A DNA stretch of 64,000 bases from CAZAYP01 sp964489425 [NCBI: uncultured Verrucomicrobiota bacterium] (GCA_964489425.1 CAZAYP010000026.1:1-64000), one strand, 5' to 3'; positions 1 to 8,361 are shown, numbered from the stretch's first letter. Made by a program: numbers and translations. Notes: generated by a model from the letters alone, not told the origin.

Positions 1-2
1 CG

Positions 3-74
3 AACGGAGTTATGCTGTACATCTTCTCTCCCCGTGAACCGGCGGAGGAATTCAAGCAATTCGTGAAGGACTGA
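3..74 (+). CDS. C-terminal end of an unidentified protein (partial)
   Basis: An open frame enters from the left edge and ends in TGA at 72-74, giving 23 residues that finish EEFKQFVKD. The composition (acidic/basic, helical, no low complexity) looks like a real protein terminus. The rest of the gene lies outside the window, so family and function cannot be told. Confidence 0.5.
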   Translation, partial: NGVMLYIFSPREPAEEFKQFVKD

Positions 75-161
75 GGAGCCGAACCCATCGGCTGGTGCGT
101 ACGGGCTACCGCCCGCCGCACAGCCGTAACGGTTGCGGGGAGAATGAGGAAAGAGTAGATG

Positions 162-336
162 AACTACGAATCACGCGAATCACGCGAATGCATCCCTTTG
201 ACTCTCTGCTAAATATGTACGGCAATGGATCGAATTCTTCCTTCACCCAACAGGTGAACGATGTTATTCTTAAGCTTGTTCGCCCGTTCCTCTTTCTGCG
301 GCAACGAGTTTCGCGTTATTCGCGTATTTCGTAGTT
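162..336. repeat. MITE-like palindromic intergenic element with 27-bp inverted ends
   Basis: The left arm (162-188) begins AACTACGAATCACGCGAATC. The right arm (310-336), reverse-complemented, begins AACTACGAAATACGCGAATA. The 27-bp arms match at 24 positions. Each arm holds internal ACGCGAAT tandem units. The roughly 120 bp between them carries no convincing gene. It fills the gap between the first partial gene and the chagasin-like gene, and small palindromic elements of this type are usually present in many copies per genome. Confidence 0.6.
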
Positions 337-358
337 AATTAAAATGCTGAATATAGGA

Positions 359-1180
359 TTATTCCACCGTGACTGACACCTTGGCCGTGGTGATGGGCGC
401 CACGCCCTGTTCCCATGACCGGCGGTACTGGAACCCCAGGGTGGCCGGGCCGGCCGCGCGCGCGCTGAACGTGAACTTGTACATCCCGCCGCTGCCAATG
501 CGCATGGGCGTGCCGGCCGTGTATTCCGAACCTTCCGCCTGCAGCGCTGCGCCTTCCGCCGGCAGCGCTTCCCAGGAGTAACCGGTGGTGGGGTTGCCCG
601 CGAGTTGCACGACCAGTTGGCTTCCGGACGCCAGCGTCACCGCCTGCGCGCCGCCTTCCTGCGCAAAGGTCACGGTCACCGGGCCTGCCGCGGCTGCGGC
701 GGCGTTGGCCACGGGTTCGGCTTCCACAGCCTTGGCTTGCGGCGTCGGGACCAGCTCCGCCGCGGGCTTGATGCTGCCGCGGTCGGCAAAGTTCCATCCG
801 GTCACGTCCCACAGGTTCTTGCGTTCGGTCCCATAGAATTTCAGCGCGCCGAGGGGCGTGGTGAGGACCTCGGCGGCGGCGGGTGGCGGCACGGGCTGAG
901 CGTCGCGGAACAGCTGGCCGTTCTGGCCCTCGCTGCGCGTGCCTTTTTGCGCGTAGGCGACACAGAGCTTCCAGCCCGCGCTCTCGTACACCGCGACATC
1001 GCCCTCCCAGCGTGGTGCGGGGGCGGGGGCGGTCGCGGCCGCTGCCGCGGGGGCCGCGCATCCCACCGCGGGGCTGCTCGCGGTCCCGCCCAGGCAGCAG
1101 CCGGCGCCAAAGGCCGGGGCAATGATACCGCCGAGGCTGATCGTGGTCATCAAGGCGCCGGAAAATATGCTCTTGTACAT
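359..1180 (-). CDS. Secreted chagasin-type (I42) protease inhibitor domain protein
   Basis: This 273-residue protein starts at ATG 1180, which has an AGGAGA ribosome site just upstream. The N-terminus is hydrophobic (MYKSIFSGALMTTISLGGII), consistent with a signal peptide; a GAGCC stretch near the cleavage region is a poor lipobox. An Ala/Pro-rich linker and an unassigned middle part of about 80 residues follow. The last 100 or so residues match the chagasin/inhibitor-of-cysteine-peptidase fold, with the NPTTGYSWE loop, a GSGGMYKFTF strand and a YRRSWEQ loop in place of the family RPW motif. Known members block papain-like cysteine proteases, so a periplasmic or surface protease-control role is likely. 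It is transcribed alone, divergent from the zinc-ribbon/EIIA gene. Confidence 0.75.
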   Translation of the reverse strand: MYKSIFSGALMTTISLGGIIAPAFGAGCCLGGTASSPAVGCAAPAAAAATAPAPAPRWEGDVAVYESAGWKLCVAYAQKGTRSEGQNGQLFRDAQPVPPPAAAEVLTTPLGALKFYGTERKNLWDVTGWNFADRGSIKPAAELVPTPQAKAVEAEPVANAAAAAAGPVTVTFAQEGGAQAVTLASGSQLVVQLAGNPTTGYSWEALPAEGAALQAEGSEYTAGTPMRIGSGGMYKFTFSARAAGPATLGFQYRRSWEQGVAPITTAKVSVTVE

Positions 1181-1364
1181 GGCGTGGGTCTCCTTATGGG
1201 TTTTAACGTTGGCGGTCATGCTAACATGGGGCGCTTGGGTTGCCAAGGCTGCACGTGCCGACAAAATGTGAAAACGTGCATTTTCCTCTTGGCATTCGGC
1301 CTGTCAGCAGCTAAAAAGAGCTGGGTTCATCAAGCCATTGCTGCTTTGGAGGTCGTTGGGTGCT

Positions 1365-2204
1365 ATGCAAAAAATCATCAATCATTTGATTCAGCTTCAG
1401 GAACTCATGGAGGCGCGGGCCCAGCAGACCGCCGCGGCGTTGCCGGACCGTCTCGAGCCGTTGGATGCGGCGATCAAAACCTTGGAAGGGGAGCTGCCGC
1501 CGGAAATCCACCAGCAATTCATGCGGATCAAGCACAAGCTGCACGTGGGCATTGTGCCCGTGTCGGATGGCATCTGCACCGGCTGCGGCGTGGCCTTGCC
1601 GGTGGGGTTGGGCCCGAAAATCGTGTCCGGGGACATGCTGTATGCGTGCCCGACCTGCGCGCGCATGTTGTACCATCAGCCCAAATCCACGCCGCGCAAC
1701 ATCCCCCCCAAAAAACGGCGCTCCGAGCCGCCCAAGGTCGGGATCAGCCGGTTTTCATCGGTTGAGCTGATGGTCCCGGCCATGGCGGCCGGCACCCGCG
1801 ACGAAGCCATCCGCGAGCTGGCCGCGAAAATCCAGGCGGCGGGGTTCATGTCCAACGCGGATGAACTGGTCGAGGCAGTGCTGCGCCGCGAGGCGATTGT
1901 CAGCACGGCGGTGGATTATGGCCTGGCCTTTCCGCACGCGCGGGGCATCGAAGGCGGCGGACTGACCCTGGCGATGGGCACGAGCAAGAAAGGCATCCGC
2001 TTTGACGACCAGGCCCGGTTATTGACCCGGATCATTGTCCTGCTGATCATCCCCACGGCGGCCAGCGCCTTCTATCTTAAGCTGTTGTCCGGCCTGATCG
2101 AAACGTTCCGCGAAAAAGAATCCCGGGATGCCATCCTCGTGGAAACCGACCCGGCCAAGATGTGGAAATGCCTGGCCAAGCTCACCAAGAGCACGATCAA
2201 GTAG
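1365..2204 (+). CDS. Zinc-ribbon (DUF164-type) and PTS EIIA type-2 fusion protein
   Basis: This 279-residue protein has two parts. Residues 1-110 form a helical stretch followed by a C4 zinc ribbon (CTGC, then CPTC about 24 residues later), as in the C-terminal half of DUF164/CdsZ-type proteins. Residues about 125-279 match the mannitol/fructose-type EIIA or PtsN fold, including the phospho-acceptor His in LAFPHARG and a LTLAMGTSKKGI strand. EIIA domains receive phosphate from HPr and either pass it to a sugar permease or act as regulators. No EIIB, EIIC, HPr or EI gene is nearby, which favours a regulatory role. I chose the ATG at 1365, behind GGAGG at 1348-1352; an in-frame TTG at 1338 is possible but weaker. 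Confidence 0.75.
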   Translation: MQKIINHLIQLQELMEARAQQTAAALPDRLEPLDAAIKTLEGELPPEIHQQFMRIKHKLHVGIVPVSDGICTGCGVALPVGLGPKIVSGDMLYACPTCARMLYHQPKSTPRNIPPKKRRSEPPKVGISRFSSVELMVPAMAAGTRDEAIRELAAKIQAAGFMSNADELVEAVLRREAIVSTAVDYGLAFPHARGIEGGGLTLAMGTSKKGIRFDDQARLLTRIIVLLIIPTAASAFYLKLLSGLIETFREKESRDAILVETDPAKMWKCLAKLTKSTIK

Positions 2205-2213
2205 GGTGGCGGG

Positions 2214-2233
2214 GCCGGGCATGGGCGCCCGGC
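2214..2233. terminator. GC hairpin between two convergent genes
   Basis: GCCGGGC (2214-2220) pairs perfectly with GCCCGGC (2227-2233) across a 6-nt loop. It sits in the 41-bp gap between the stops of the EIIA fusion gene and infA. There is no U-tract, so bidirectional terminator function is inferred from position and structure only. Confidence 0.4.
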
Positions 2234-2245
2234 TTGGGGGGCAGG

Positions 2246-2473
2246 TCAGTCGCGTTGGCGGAACGTGATGCGACCCTTGGTCAGGTCGTAGGGCGACATC
2301 TCCACGGTCACTTTGTCGCCGCTGGTGATGCGGATGAAGTGGGTGCGCATGCGGCCGGAAATGTGCGCCAGGATCTCGTGGCCATTGGCCAGCTTGACGC
2401 GATACATGGTGGCCGGCAACACTTTGGTTACCACGCCTTCAACTTGAATCAATTGCTCTTTGCTTTCCGCCAT
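2246..2473 (-). CDS. infA: Translation initiation factor IF-1
   Basis: This 75-residue protein is full length for IF-1 (normally 71-75) and shows the S1/OB-fold signature throughout: [45 protein letters not shown] and [10 protein letters not shown]-1 binds the 30S A site and helps IF-2 and IF-3 select the initiator tRNA. The ATG at 2473 has a GGGAGG ribosome site. The gene stands alone here rather than in a ribosomal-protein cluster. Confidence 0.97.
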   Translation of the reverse strand: MAESKEQLIQVEGVVTKVLPATMYRVKLANGHEILAHISGRMRTHFIRITSGDKVTVEMSPYDLTKGRITFRQRD

Positions 2474-2544
2474 ACAGCCTCCCAGCCAAATCCTTAAACG
2501 CGACGTTTGGGTAATATCCTACGCGCCCGGCCGGCAAAGTGCAA

Positions 2545-2570
2545 GCTGCGTTTTGGCGCTGCGTTTTGGC
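2545..2570. repeat. Exact 13-bp tandem duplication in a divergent promoter region
   Basis: GCTGCGTTTTGGC occurs twice back to back (2545-2557 and 2558-2570) in the 180-bp region between infA (minus) and the TlpA-like gene (plus). A regulator-binding site or simple slippage could explain it. Confidence 0.5.
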
Positions 2571-2653
2571 GGTCGGGCCGGAAATCCAGCATGGACATCC
2601 GGGTGAGGCTGCGCTAGGGTTCAAGCCCGGATTCGAAGCAAAAGGAGTGAACC

Positions 2654-3217
2654 GTGAATATACGCAGCCTTGGGATGCGGTGGGTACTCGTCCTGGCCCT
2701 GGCCGCCGGCGCCTTGGAACTTGCCGGCTGCAAGCCGAAAATCGGAGATTTCAAGCTGCCGGAACGCAAACCCGGCGCCACGCCCGTTGCACCTGCGGCT
2801 GACTTCACCATGCCGGCGCTGGGCGGCGTGCTGACCGACCAGATCAAGCTGTCCGATTATCGCGGCCAGGTGGTGCTGCTGGATTTCTGGGCCACGTGGT
2901 GCCCGCCGTGTCGATCCGAGCTGCCGCAACTGAACCAGTTGTACAATGAGCTGAAGGACCGCGGATTCACCATCATCGGCATGACCGTGGACCGCGGCGA
3001 GCAGAGCGCCGTGGCCGCCAAGGTGCAGCCGTTCGGGCTCCTGTATCCCGTGGGGTGGGCGGATGCCGGGGTGCAGCAGAAGTTCGGCGGGATTCGCGCG
3101 GTGCCCACCAAGTTCCTGCTGGACGCCGGTGGCGCCATTCGCCAGCAGTACCTGGGCGTGGCGCCCATGGAAACCTTGCGCGCGGATATCGACAAGCTGC
3201 TCAAGCCGGCGCCATGA
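2654..3217 (+). CDS. TlpA/ResA-like thioredoxin lipoprotein
   Basis: This 187-residue protein has an N-terminal hydrophobic segment ending in the lipobox LAGC, so it is probably anchored to a membrane by a lipidated Cys at about residue 26. The remainder is an AhpC/TSA-type thioredoxin fold with the redox motif WATWCPPC and the cis-Pro region VPTKFLLD. TlpA/ResA proteins reduce disulfides in the periplasm, for example during cytochrome c maturation. The start is GTG 2654, preceded by AAAGGAGTG. Its stop overlaps the start of dsbD (ATGA), so the two are translationally coupled and DsbD is the likely electron donor. Confidence 0.88.
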   Translation: MNIRSLGMRWVLVLALAAGALELAGCKPKIGDFKLPERKPGATPVAPAADFTMPALGGVLTDQIKLSDYRGQVVLLDFWATWCPPCRSELPQLNQLYNELKDRGFTIIGMTVDRGEQSAVAAKVQPFGLLYPVGWADAGVQQKFGGIRAVPTKFLLDAGGAIRQQYLGVAPMETLRADIDKLLKPAP

Positions 3218-4836
3218 AGCTCATCCGCGCGTGGCTGATCCTGGCGGCGCTGGCCGGCTGGTCCTGCGCGCAGGAGACCGAGCCGTTCCAGGTGGCGGCG
3301 CACACCGAGGCGACTGGGACAGGCCAGGGGCTGGTCGTGGAGTTCACCATCAGTTCCAACCACTTCCTCTATGCGGAATCCGTGGCCGTGACCGCCCTGG
3401 AAGGGGGAATCCTGGAGCCGCGTACCATAGCCCAGCCCGCGCGGATCCAGGACCCGTTTTCGGGCGAGGAAAAAGAGGTGTTCAAGTCTGGTTTCCGGCA
3501 GGAATACAGCATCATGGATTGGACTGCCGGCGTGCTGCGCGTGGAGGTTCAGTACCAGGGCTGCAGCGCGGATACCTGCTTCATGCCCGCGGCAGAGGAA
3601 TTCACGTTTCAGAAGGACGGTGCCACGGTTATGGCCACTGGCGTTGCTGCGCCGCTGGCGGCCACCCCGCCCCGCGATGTGCCCGCCTGGCAAAAGCTGG
3701 CCGACCAGTTTGAGATCAAGGCACGTACCACCGGCTACCTTGACGCGGAGCAGTTCCTGGCGTTTTTGGAAGGCACGGCCGCGATTGGCCCGTTGGCGGC
3801 GGCGGGCGATTCCATGAGCCTGGCGGATGCCGAGCTGGCGCCGGACCAGGCGGTAGCCTTGTTCCAGCGCTGGGGGTTGTGGAAGACGTTGCTCCTGATC
3901 CTGCTGGGCGGCCTGGCGCTCAACCTGACGCCCTGCGTGCTGCCGATGATTCCCATCAACCTGGCGATCATTGGCGCGGGCGCCCAGGGGCGGTCGCGCG
4001 GGCAGGGGCTGCTGCTGGGCGGCGTGTACGGGCTGGCCATGGCGCTGGCTTACGGCGGCCTCGGGCTGGTCGTGGTGCTGACCGGGTCGCAGTTCGGCAC
4101 GCTGAACGCCAGCCCCTGGTTCAACGCGGTGATGGCTGCGGTGTTCCTGGTGTTGGGGCTGGCCATGTTCGATCTCGTGCACGTGGACTTTTCGCGGTTC
4201 CAAGGGCGCTGGGGGCGCGGTCGGGCAGGGGGCGGGCAGGCCGGACGCCTGGGGCTGGCGTTCTCCATGGGAGTCACCGCCGCGTTGCTGGCCGGCGCCT
4301 GCGTGGCCCCGGTGGTGATCGCGGTGCTGCTGCTGGCCACGGAACTGCACAGCCAAGGTTGGGCCGCGGCGTTGCTGCTGCCATTTGTCCTGGGCGCCGG
4401 CATGGGCCTGCCCTGGCCCTTGGCCGGCGCTGGGTTGGCGTTTCTGCCCAAGCCCGGGCGCTGGATGACGTGGGTGAAATATTTGTTTGGCGTGCTGATT
4501 ATCGCGATGGCGGTGTATTACGGCAGCCTGGCCTGGCGCCTGTCCCGTCCGCCGGCCGCGGCCACGGCGGAGGGCGGGCCCGTGCTGGCGGCCGCCCTGG
4601 AGCAGGCGTTGGCTGACCGCCAGCCGGTCGTGCTCGAATTTTGGGCGACATGGTGCAAAAGCTGCATGAAAATGAAGAAAACCACGTTTAAGGAGCCGCG
4701 GGTCGCCCTCGCTTTGCAGAAGCGGCATTTTGTCGAAGTTTCCGCCGAGCACCCGGCCGACCCGGCCACCGCGGCGTTGCTCGATTACTTTGGCGTGCGC
4801 GGCCTGCCCACAATCATCCTGCTGGAGCCGCGCTGA
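3214..4836 (+). CDS. dsbD: Thiol:disulfide interchange protein DsbD
   Basis: This 540-residue protein has the complete three-part DsbD architecture. A signal peptide (ends near WSCAQ) leads into the periplasmic alpha domain with the Cys pair CSADTC. A transmembrane delta domain of about eight helices (residues about 220-440) carries Cys in NLTPCVLPM and in AGACVAPV. The C-terminal thioredoxin domain has WATWCKSCMKMK. All six redox cysteines expected for the electron relay are present. DsbD moves electrons from cytoplasmic thioredoxin to periplasmic acceptors, here probably the coupled TlpA-like lipoprotein just upstream. Confidence 0.93.
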   Translation: MKLIRAWLILAALAGWSCAQETEPFQVAAHTEATGTGQGLVVEFTISSNHFLYAESVAVTALEGGILEPRTIAQPARIQDPFSGEEKEVFKSGFRQEYSIMDWTAGVLRVEVQYQGCSADTCFMPAAEEFTFQKDGATVMATGVAAPLAATPPRDVPAWQKLADQFEIKARTTGYLDAEQFLAFLEGTAAIGPLAAAGDSMSLADAELAPDQAVALFQRWGLWKTLLLILLGGLALNLTPCVLPMIPINLAIIGAGAQGRSRGQGLLLGGVYGLAMALAYGGLGLVVVLTGSQFGTLNASPWFNAVMAAVFLVLGLAMFDLVHVDFSRFQGRWGRGRAGGGQAGRLGLAFSMGVTAALLAGACVAPVVIAVLLLATELHSQGWAAALLLPFVLGAGMGLPWPLAGAGLAFLPKPGRWMTWVKYLFGVLIIAMAVYYGSLAWRLSRPPAAATAEGGPVLAAALEQALADRQPVVLEFWATWCKSCMKMKKTTFKEPRVALALQKRHFVEVSAEHPADPATAALLDYFGVRGLPTIILLEPR

Positions 4837-4844
4837 TCCGATCC

Positions 4845-5624
4845 ATGGACGCGACCCGCCCATCCAACCTTCCGAACCTTCGGCGCCAGGTGCTGCTGGA
4901 GGCCGCAACGCGCCCTGCGACCCTCCTGCCACTGGTGGTGGGCGGCACGCTGCTGCTGGTGGCCTGGGCCCTGGGCATCAAGGCGGGGTTGCTCTTGTTC
5001 GCCGGCCTGGCCGGCGTGCTGTTTGGCGCGGGGTCGCTGTGCACCCGCCTGTTGACCGGCAGCCGCCGGATTGCGCAGCGGGTGCTGGACCGCTGGCGCG
5101 CCGGCGAGGAGCGGCGGCGCGAGGCCGCGCTCGACGACCTGGAGCGCCGCCTGAAAAAGGACGACGACCCGCGCAACGACCAGTACCTGCGGGAGCTGCG
5201 CGCGCTGGCCGCGGCTTTCCGGCGCGGCCCGGCCTGGTCCGCGGGCATCGACGCGCAGTCCCAGTTTGACATTCTCGCGGATGTTGACCGTTTGTTCGCG
5301 TCGTGCGTCGGCTACCTGGAAAAAACCTATGATTTGTGGCAGGTGTCCGAGCGCATGGAAATCCCGGAGACCCGCCGGGCCATGCTGGGCCAGCGCGAGA
5401 AGATTCTCGCGGAGGTGCGCCAGAGCATCGTGCACATTGGCCGGGTGCTCGCCCGGGTGCAGGAGCTGGACCTTGCCGGCCGGGAAGACGCCAACCTGGA
5501 AAAAATCCGCGACGAGCTCGACGCCAGCCTGGACGTGGCGCGCAAGGTGCAGGAGCGAATTCAGTTGTGGGATTCGCCGGCCGCGGATATAAAGGAACCG
5601 TCGGTAGACGCCAAACAGCAGTGA
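4845..5624 (+). CDS. Membrane protein of unknown function, first gene of the PspA-ABC-AAA operon
   Basis: I do not recognise this 259-residue protein. Residues 26-70 form a hydrophobic hairpin of two helices (LPLVVGGTLLLVAWALGI, then LLLFAGLAGVLFGAGSL). The rest is charged and strongly helical, probably a cytoplasmic coiled-coil or bundle. It lies 8 nt after dsbD but belongs by context with the next five genes: the PspA-like gene starts 12 nt later behind GAGGAGG. A membrane partner or anchor for the PspA-like protein or the AAA+ ATPase is a reasonable inference. Confidence 0.7.
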   Translation: MDATRPSNLPNLRRQVLLEAATRPATLLPLVVGGTLLLVAWALGIKAGLLLFAGLAGVLFGAGSLCTRLLTGSRRIAQRVLDRWRAGEERRREAALDDLERRLKKDDDPRNDQYLRELRALAAAFRRGPAWSAGIDAQSQFDILADVDRLFASCVGYLEKTYDLWQVSERMEIPETRRAMLGQREKILAEVRQSIVHIGRVLARVQELDLAGREDANLEKIRDELDASLDVARKVQERIQLWDSPAADIKEPSVDAKQQ

Positions 5625-5636
5625 GGAGGCACACGC

Positions 5637-6464
5637 ATGGGACTCATACGATCGGTAGCTAACTGGGCCAAAGCCCTGGGATATCTCCTGACCGGCCGCC
5701 TGGACGCGGCGCGCGAGGTGCTCGACACCAACCCGCACGTCATGCAGGCCAAGTTTGATGAGATTATTCGCGACAAGGTCGGCCGCATCCACCAGTACCG
5801 CAAGGCCGTGGCCGCGCTCATGGCCCAGCAGGAGAAGAAGATCCAGCAACTGCAGGAGCTCACCGGCGAGGTGGACAAGCTCGAAAGCCTGCGGGCTGGC
5901 GCCGCGGCCAAGGCCCGCAAAACCGCCGAGGCCATGCAGCGCGCCGGGAAAACTCCCGAGGAAGTGCGCCAGAACGAGGATTACAAAAAGTGCCTTGCGG
6001 CCTATAACGATTTCTCCTCGACCCTGCAGGAAAAGCAGGCGCGGATCGCGGAGCTCGAGGCCACCGTCGGCGAGTACCAGAAGAGCGTGGGCGAACACAA
6101 GGTCCAGATGCAGCAGCTCCTGCGGGACCTCGACAAGCTCAAGGCCGAGGCTGCCGCGACCGTGGCCGACATGATCACCGCGCGCGAGGAAAAAGAGATC
6201 GGCGACATGCTGGCCGGCATCGCCAAGGACGGCATGTCCCAGGAACTGCAGCGCATGCGCGACCTGCGCCAGAAGGTCAAGGCCGAGGTCAAGATCACCA
6301 AGACCATGGCGGGCATGGACACCCGGGCGCAGGAGGCGGAGTTCCTCGAGTACGCCCGTACCTCCGCCAGCAACGACGAGTTCGACAAGCTGATCGGGAT
6401 CGCGGCCGAAGCCGCGTCCGCCGAAACCCAGAGCAAAACCTCCGGCGTCAAGCTGCCGGAATAA
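5637..6464 (+). CDS. PspA/IM30-family membrane-stress protein
   Basis: This 275-residue protein is almost entirely long alpha-helical coiled coil, with an amphipathic N-terminal helix (MGLIRSVANWAKALGYLLTG) typical of PspA/Vipp1 membrane binding. It is somewhat longer than E. coli PspA (222). Family members polymerise on damaged inner membrane and preserve its integrity; PspA also binds an AAA+ protein, PspF. An AAA+ ATPase closes this operon, but it lacks the sigma54 GAFTGA signature, so it is not PspF. The start has a GAGGAGG site. It is followed 11 nt later by an ABC transporter substrate-binding protein. Confidence 0.8.
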   Translation: MGLIRSVANWAKALGYLLTGRLDAAREVLDTNPHVMQAKFDEIIRDKVGRIHQYRKAVAALMAQQEKKIQQLQELTGEVDKLESLRAGAAAKARKTAEAMQRAGKTPEEVRQNEDYKKCLAAYNDFSSTLQEKQARIAELEATVGEYQKSVGEHKVQMQQLLRDLDKLKAEAAATVADMITAREEKEIGDMLAGIAKDGMSQELQRMRDLRQKVKAEVKITKTMAGMDTRAQEAEFLEYARTSASNDEFDKLIGIAAEAASAETQSKTSGVKLPE

Positions 6465-6475
6465 GAGGGGACCCC

Positions 6476-7528
6476 ATGAAGAAGATGATGATTACCGCAG
6501 GTGTTGCTGGTTTGTGCGTGGCCACAGCGGCGCTGGCCGCCGCGCCGCCGCAGTTCTCCCTGGCGTGGAGCGAGTACCCGTCCTGGAGCACGTTTGGCGT
6601 GGCCCACGAATACAAGCTGATCGATGGCCGCGCCGGTGAGCTCGGGCCCATCGAGGAGAAGTGGGGCGTGGACATCGTGCTGAAAGAGGCGGATTACGAC
6701 ACCTGCATCGTCATGTACGGCGCCGGCGAATGCGATGCCGCCTGCCTGACCAACATGGACTCCCTGCCGCCCAGCCTGGCCCGCCCCTCGGTGGCCATCC
6801 TGCCCACCTCGACCAGCATGGGCGGCGACGCCTGCATCGTCACCGAGGCGGTCAAGGCCATGGACGACCTCAAGAACTTCAAGGTGTACGGCCTGTCCAA
6901 GACCGTGTCCGAGTACTGCTTCTCGCGCGTGCTGGAGAAGAACGGCCACAACGAGGATGAGTACCTGTTCACCAACATGGACCCGGGCGCCGCGGCCCTC
7001 GCCATGCAGCAGAAGCAGAAAGGGTTCGACGCCATCATGGTCTGGAACCCCTACGTGCTCGAGACGCTCAACAAACGCCAGGACACCCGCGTGCTGTTCG
7101 ACTCGACCGCCATCCCCGGCGAGATCATCGACATGGTCACCGTGGCCCGGGCCGCGTTGGACCGCCCCAAGGGCGGCGACTTCGCCTGCGCCGTGATCGA
7201 CACGTTCTATGCCGTCAACAAGCTGCTGGCCGACCCCAAGACCCGCGACGACGCGCTGATCGCGCTCGGCGAGAAATTCTCGCACCTGGACCTGGCATCC
7301 ATGAAGAAAGTGGTTGAGCAAACCCTTTTCTACGGCAGCCCGGAGGCCGGATTGAAGGCGTTTGACTACGCGGTCCTCATGCCGACCATGGACAAGGTCG
7401 TGGCCTTCTGCGTGGCGCACGAGATGGTGGACCGCCCGCCCGCGCTGGCGTATGGCGCCGGCCAGGATGGCGTGCTGCGCTTCGACCAGCAGTTCATGAT
7501 GGCGGTCCAGGCGCGTAACGCCCAATAG
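6476..7528 (+). CDS. NMT1/THI5-type ABC transporter substrate-binding protein
   Basis: This 350-residue protein has a signal peptide (MKKMMITAGVAGLCVATAALAAA) and a periplasmic binding fold: LAWSEYPSW near the N-terminus, a switch segment VEQTLFYGS, and IPGEIIDMVTVARAAL. This resembles the taurine/nitrate/thiamine-precursor-binding family. Unusually cysteine-rich positions (TCIVMYGAGECDAAC and GGDACIV) lie around the predicted ligand site. The ligand cannot be read from the sequence. The permease and ATPase follow directly, completing an importer within a PspA-containing operon. Confidence 0.8.
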   Translation: MKKMMITAGVAGLCVATAALAAAPPQFSLAWSEYPSWSTFGVAHEYKLIDGRAGELGPIEEKWGVDIVLKEADYDTCIVMYGAGECDAACLTNMDSLPPSLARPSVAILPTSTSMGGDACIVTEAVKAMDDLKNFKVYGLSKTVSEYCFSRVLEKNGHNEDEYLFTNMDPGAAALAMQQKQKGFDAIMVWNPYVLETLNKRQDTRVLFDSTAIPGEIIDMVTVARAALDRPKGGDFACAVIDTFYAVNKLLADPKTRDDALIALGEKFSHLDLASMKKVVEQTLFYGSPEAGLKAFDYAVLMPTMDKVVAFCVAHEMVDRPPALAYGAGQDGVLRFDQQFMMAVQARNAQ

Positions 7529-7551
7529 CCGGCGGAGCCGGGAACCCTGTG

Positions 7552-8352
7552 ATGTTGCGCGGCACGATCCAGCGTGGCACGGCGGTGGCGCTGGGCGTGG
7601 CGTCCATCCTGCTGCTGCTGGGCCTCTATACCTGGCTGGCCCACCGCCAGCACGTGAAGAACCCGGCCGACACCACCATGCCCAGCTGGGGCCAGTTGCG
7701 CGCGGGCGTGGCCACGATCGTCTCGCCCAACCCGCGGTCCGGCGATCGCTGGGTGCTGCTGGATGCCGGGGCCACGCTGGGGCGCCTGCTGCTGGGGCTC
7801 CTGTACGGCGTGGTGGGCGCCGTGATCCTGGGCCTGCTCATGGGCTGCCTTCCACCGGTCGAGGCGTTCCTCTCGCCGCCGCTGGCGTTCCTGGCCAAGA
7901 TCCCGCCCACGGCGGCCCTGGCGGTGTTTTTCGTGATCTTCGGCACGGACCGCCAGATGTACGTGGCGATGATCGCGTTCGGCGTGCTGCCCACGCTGGC
8001 CCAGTCCGTGTACCTGGCCGTGGGCGAGGTGCCCGAGGAACTGCTCTTCAAGGCGTACACCCTGGGCGCGTCGCGGGCCGAACTGGTGTGGAACGTCATC
8101 CTGCGCCAGATTTTCCCGCGCCTGATGGACGCAGTCCGGCTGCAGATCGGCCCGGCCATGGTGTACCTGATCGCGGCGGAGATGGTGTGCGGCGACGTGG
8201 GTTTCGGCTACCGCATCCGCCTGCAGTCCCGGCTGCTTAACATGAACGTGGTGTACCCGTACCTGGTGCTGCTCGCCGGCCTGGGGTTTGGCATGGATTA
8301 CAGCCTGCGCCTCCTGCGCCGCTGGTGGTGCCCCTGGTACTCGGCCAAGTAA
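7552..8352 (+). CDS. ABC transporter permease (SsuC/TauC type)
   Basis: This protein of about 266 residues has an N-terminal membrane helix and roughly five further helices. The EAA-type loop that docks on the ATPase is visible as AYTLGASRAELVWNVILRQ. Size and layout fit the inner-membrane subunit of NMT1/taurine-type importers. Either GTG 7549 or the adjacent ATG 7552 may be used; I prefer the ATG. It lies 23 nt after the binding-protein gene and 9 nt before the ATPase gene. Confidence 0.85.
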   Translation: MLRGTIQRGTAVALGVASILLLLGLYTWLAHRQHVKNPADTTMPSWGQLRAGVATIVSPNPRSGDRWVLLDAGATLGRLLLGLLYGVVGAVILGLLMGCLPPVEAFLSPPLAFLAKIPPTAALAVFFVIFGTDRQMYVAMIAFGVLPTLAQSVYLAVGEVPEELLFKAYTLGASRAELVWNVILRQIFPRLMDAVRLQIGPAMVYLIAAEMVCGDVGFGYRIRLQSRLLNMNVVYPYLVLLAGLGFGMDYSLRLLRRWWCPWYSAK

Positions 8353-8361
8353 GACGCGCCC

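Noticed and set aside
2857-4932. Long minus-strand open frame (about 690 codons) opposite dsbD
   Set aside because: It is an antisense shadow of the GC-rich dsbD codons; the product is His/Gln/Arg-rich with no motif, while the plus strand encodes a complete DsbD.
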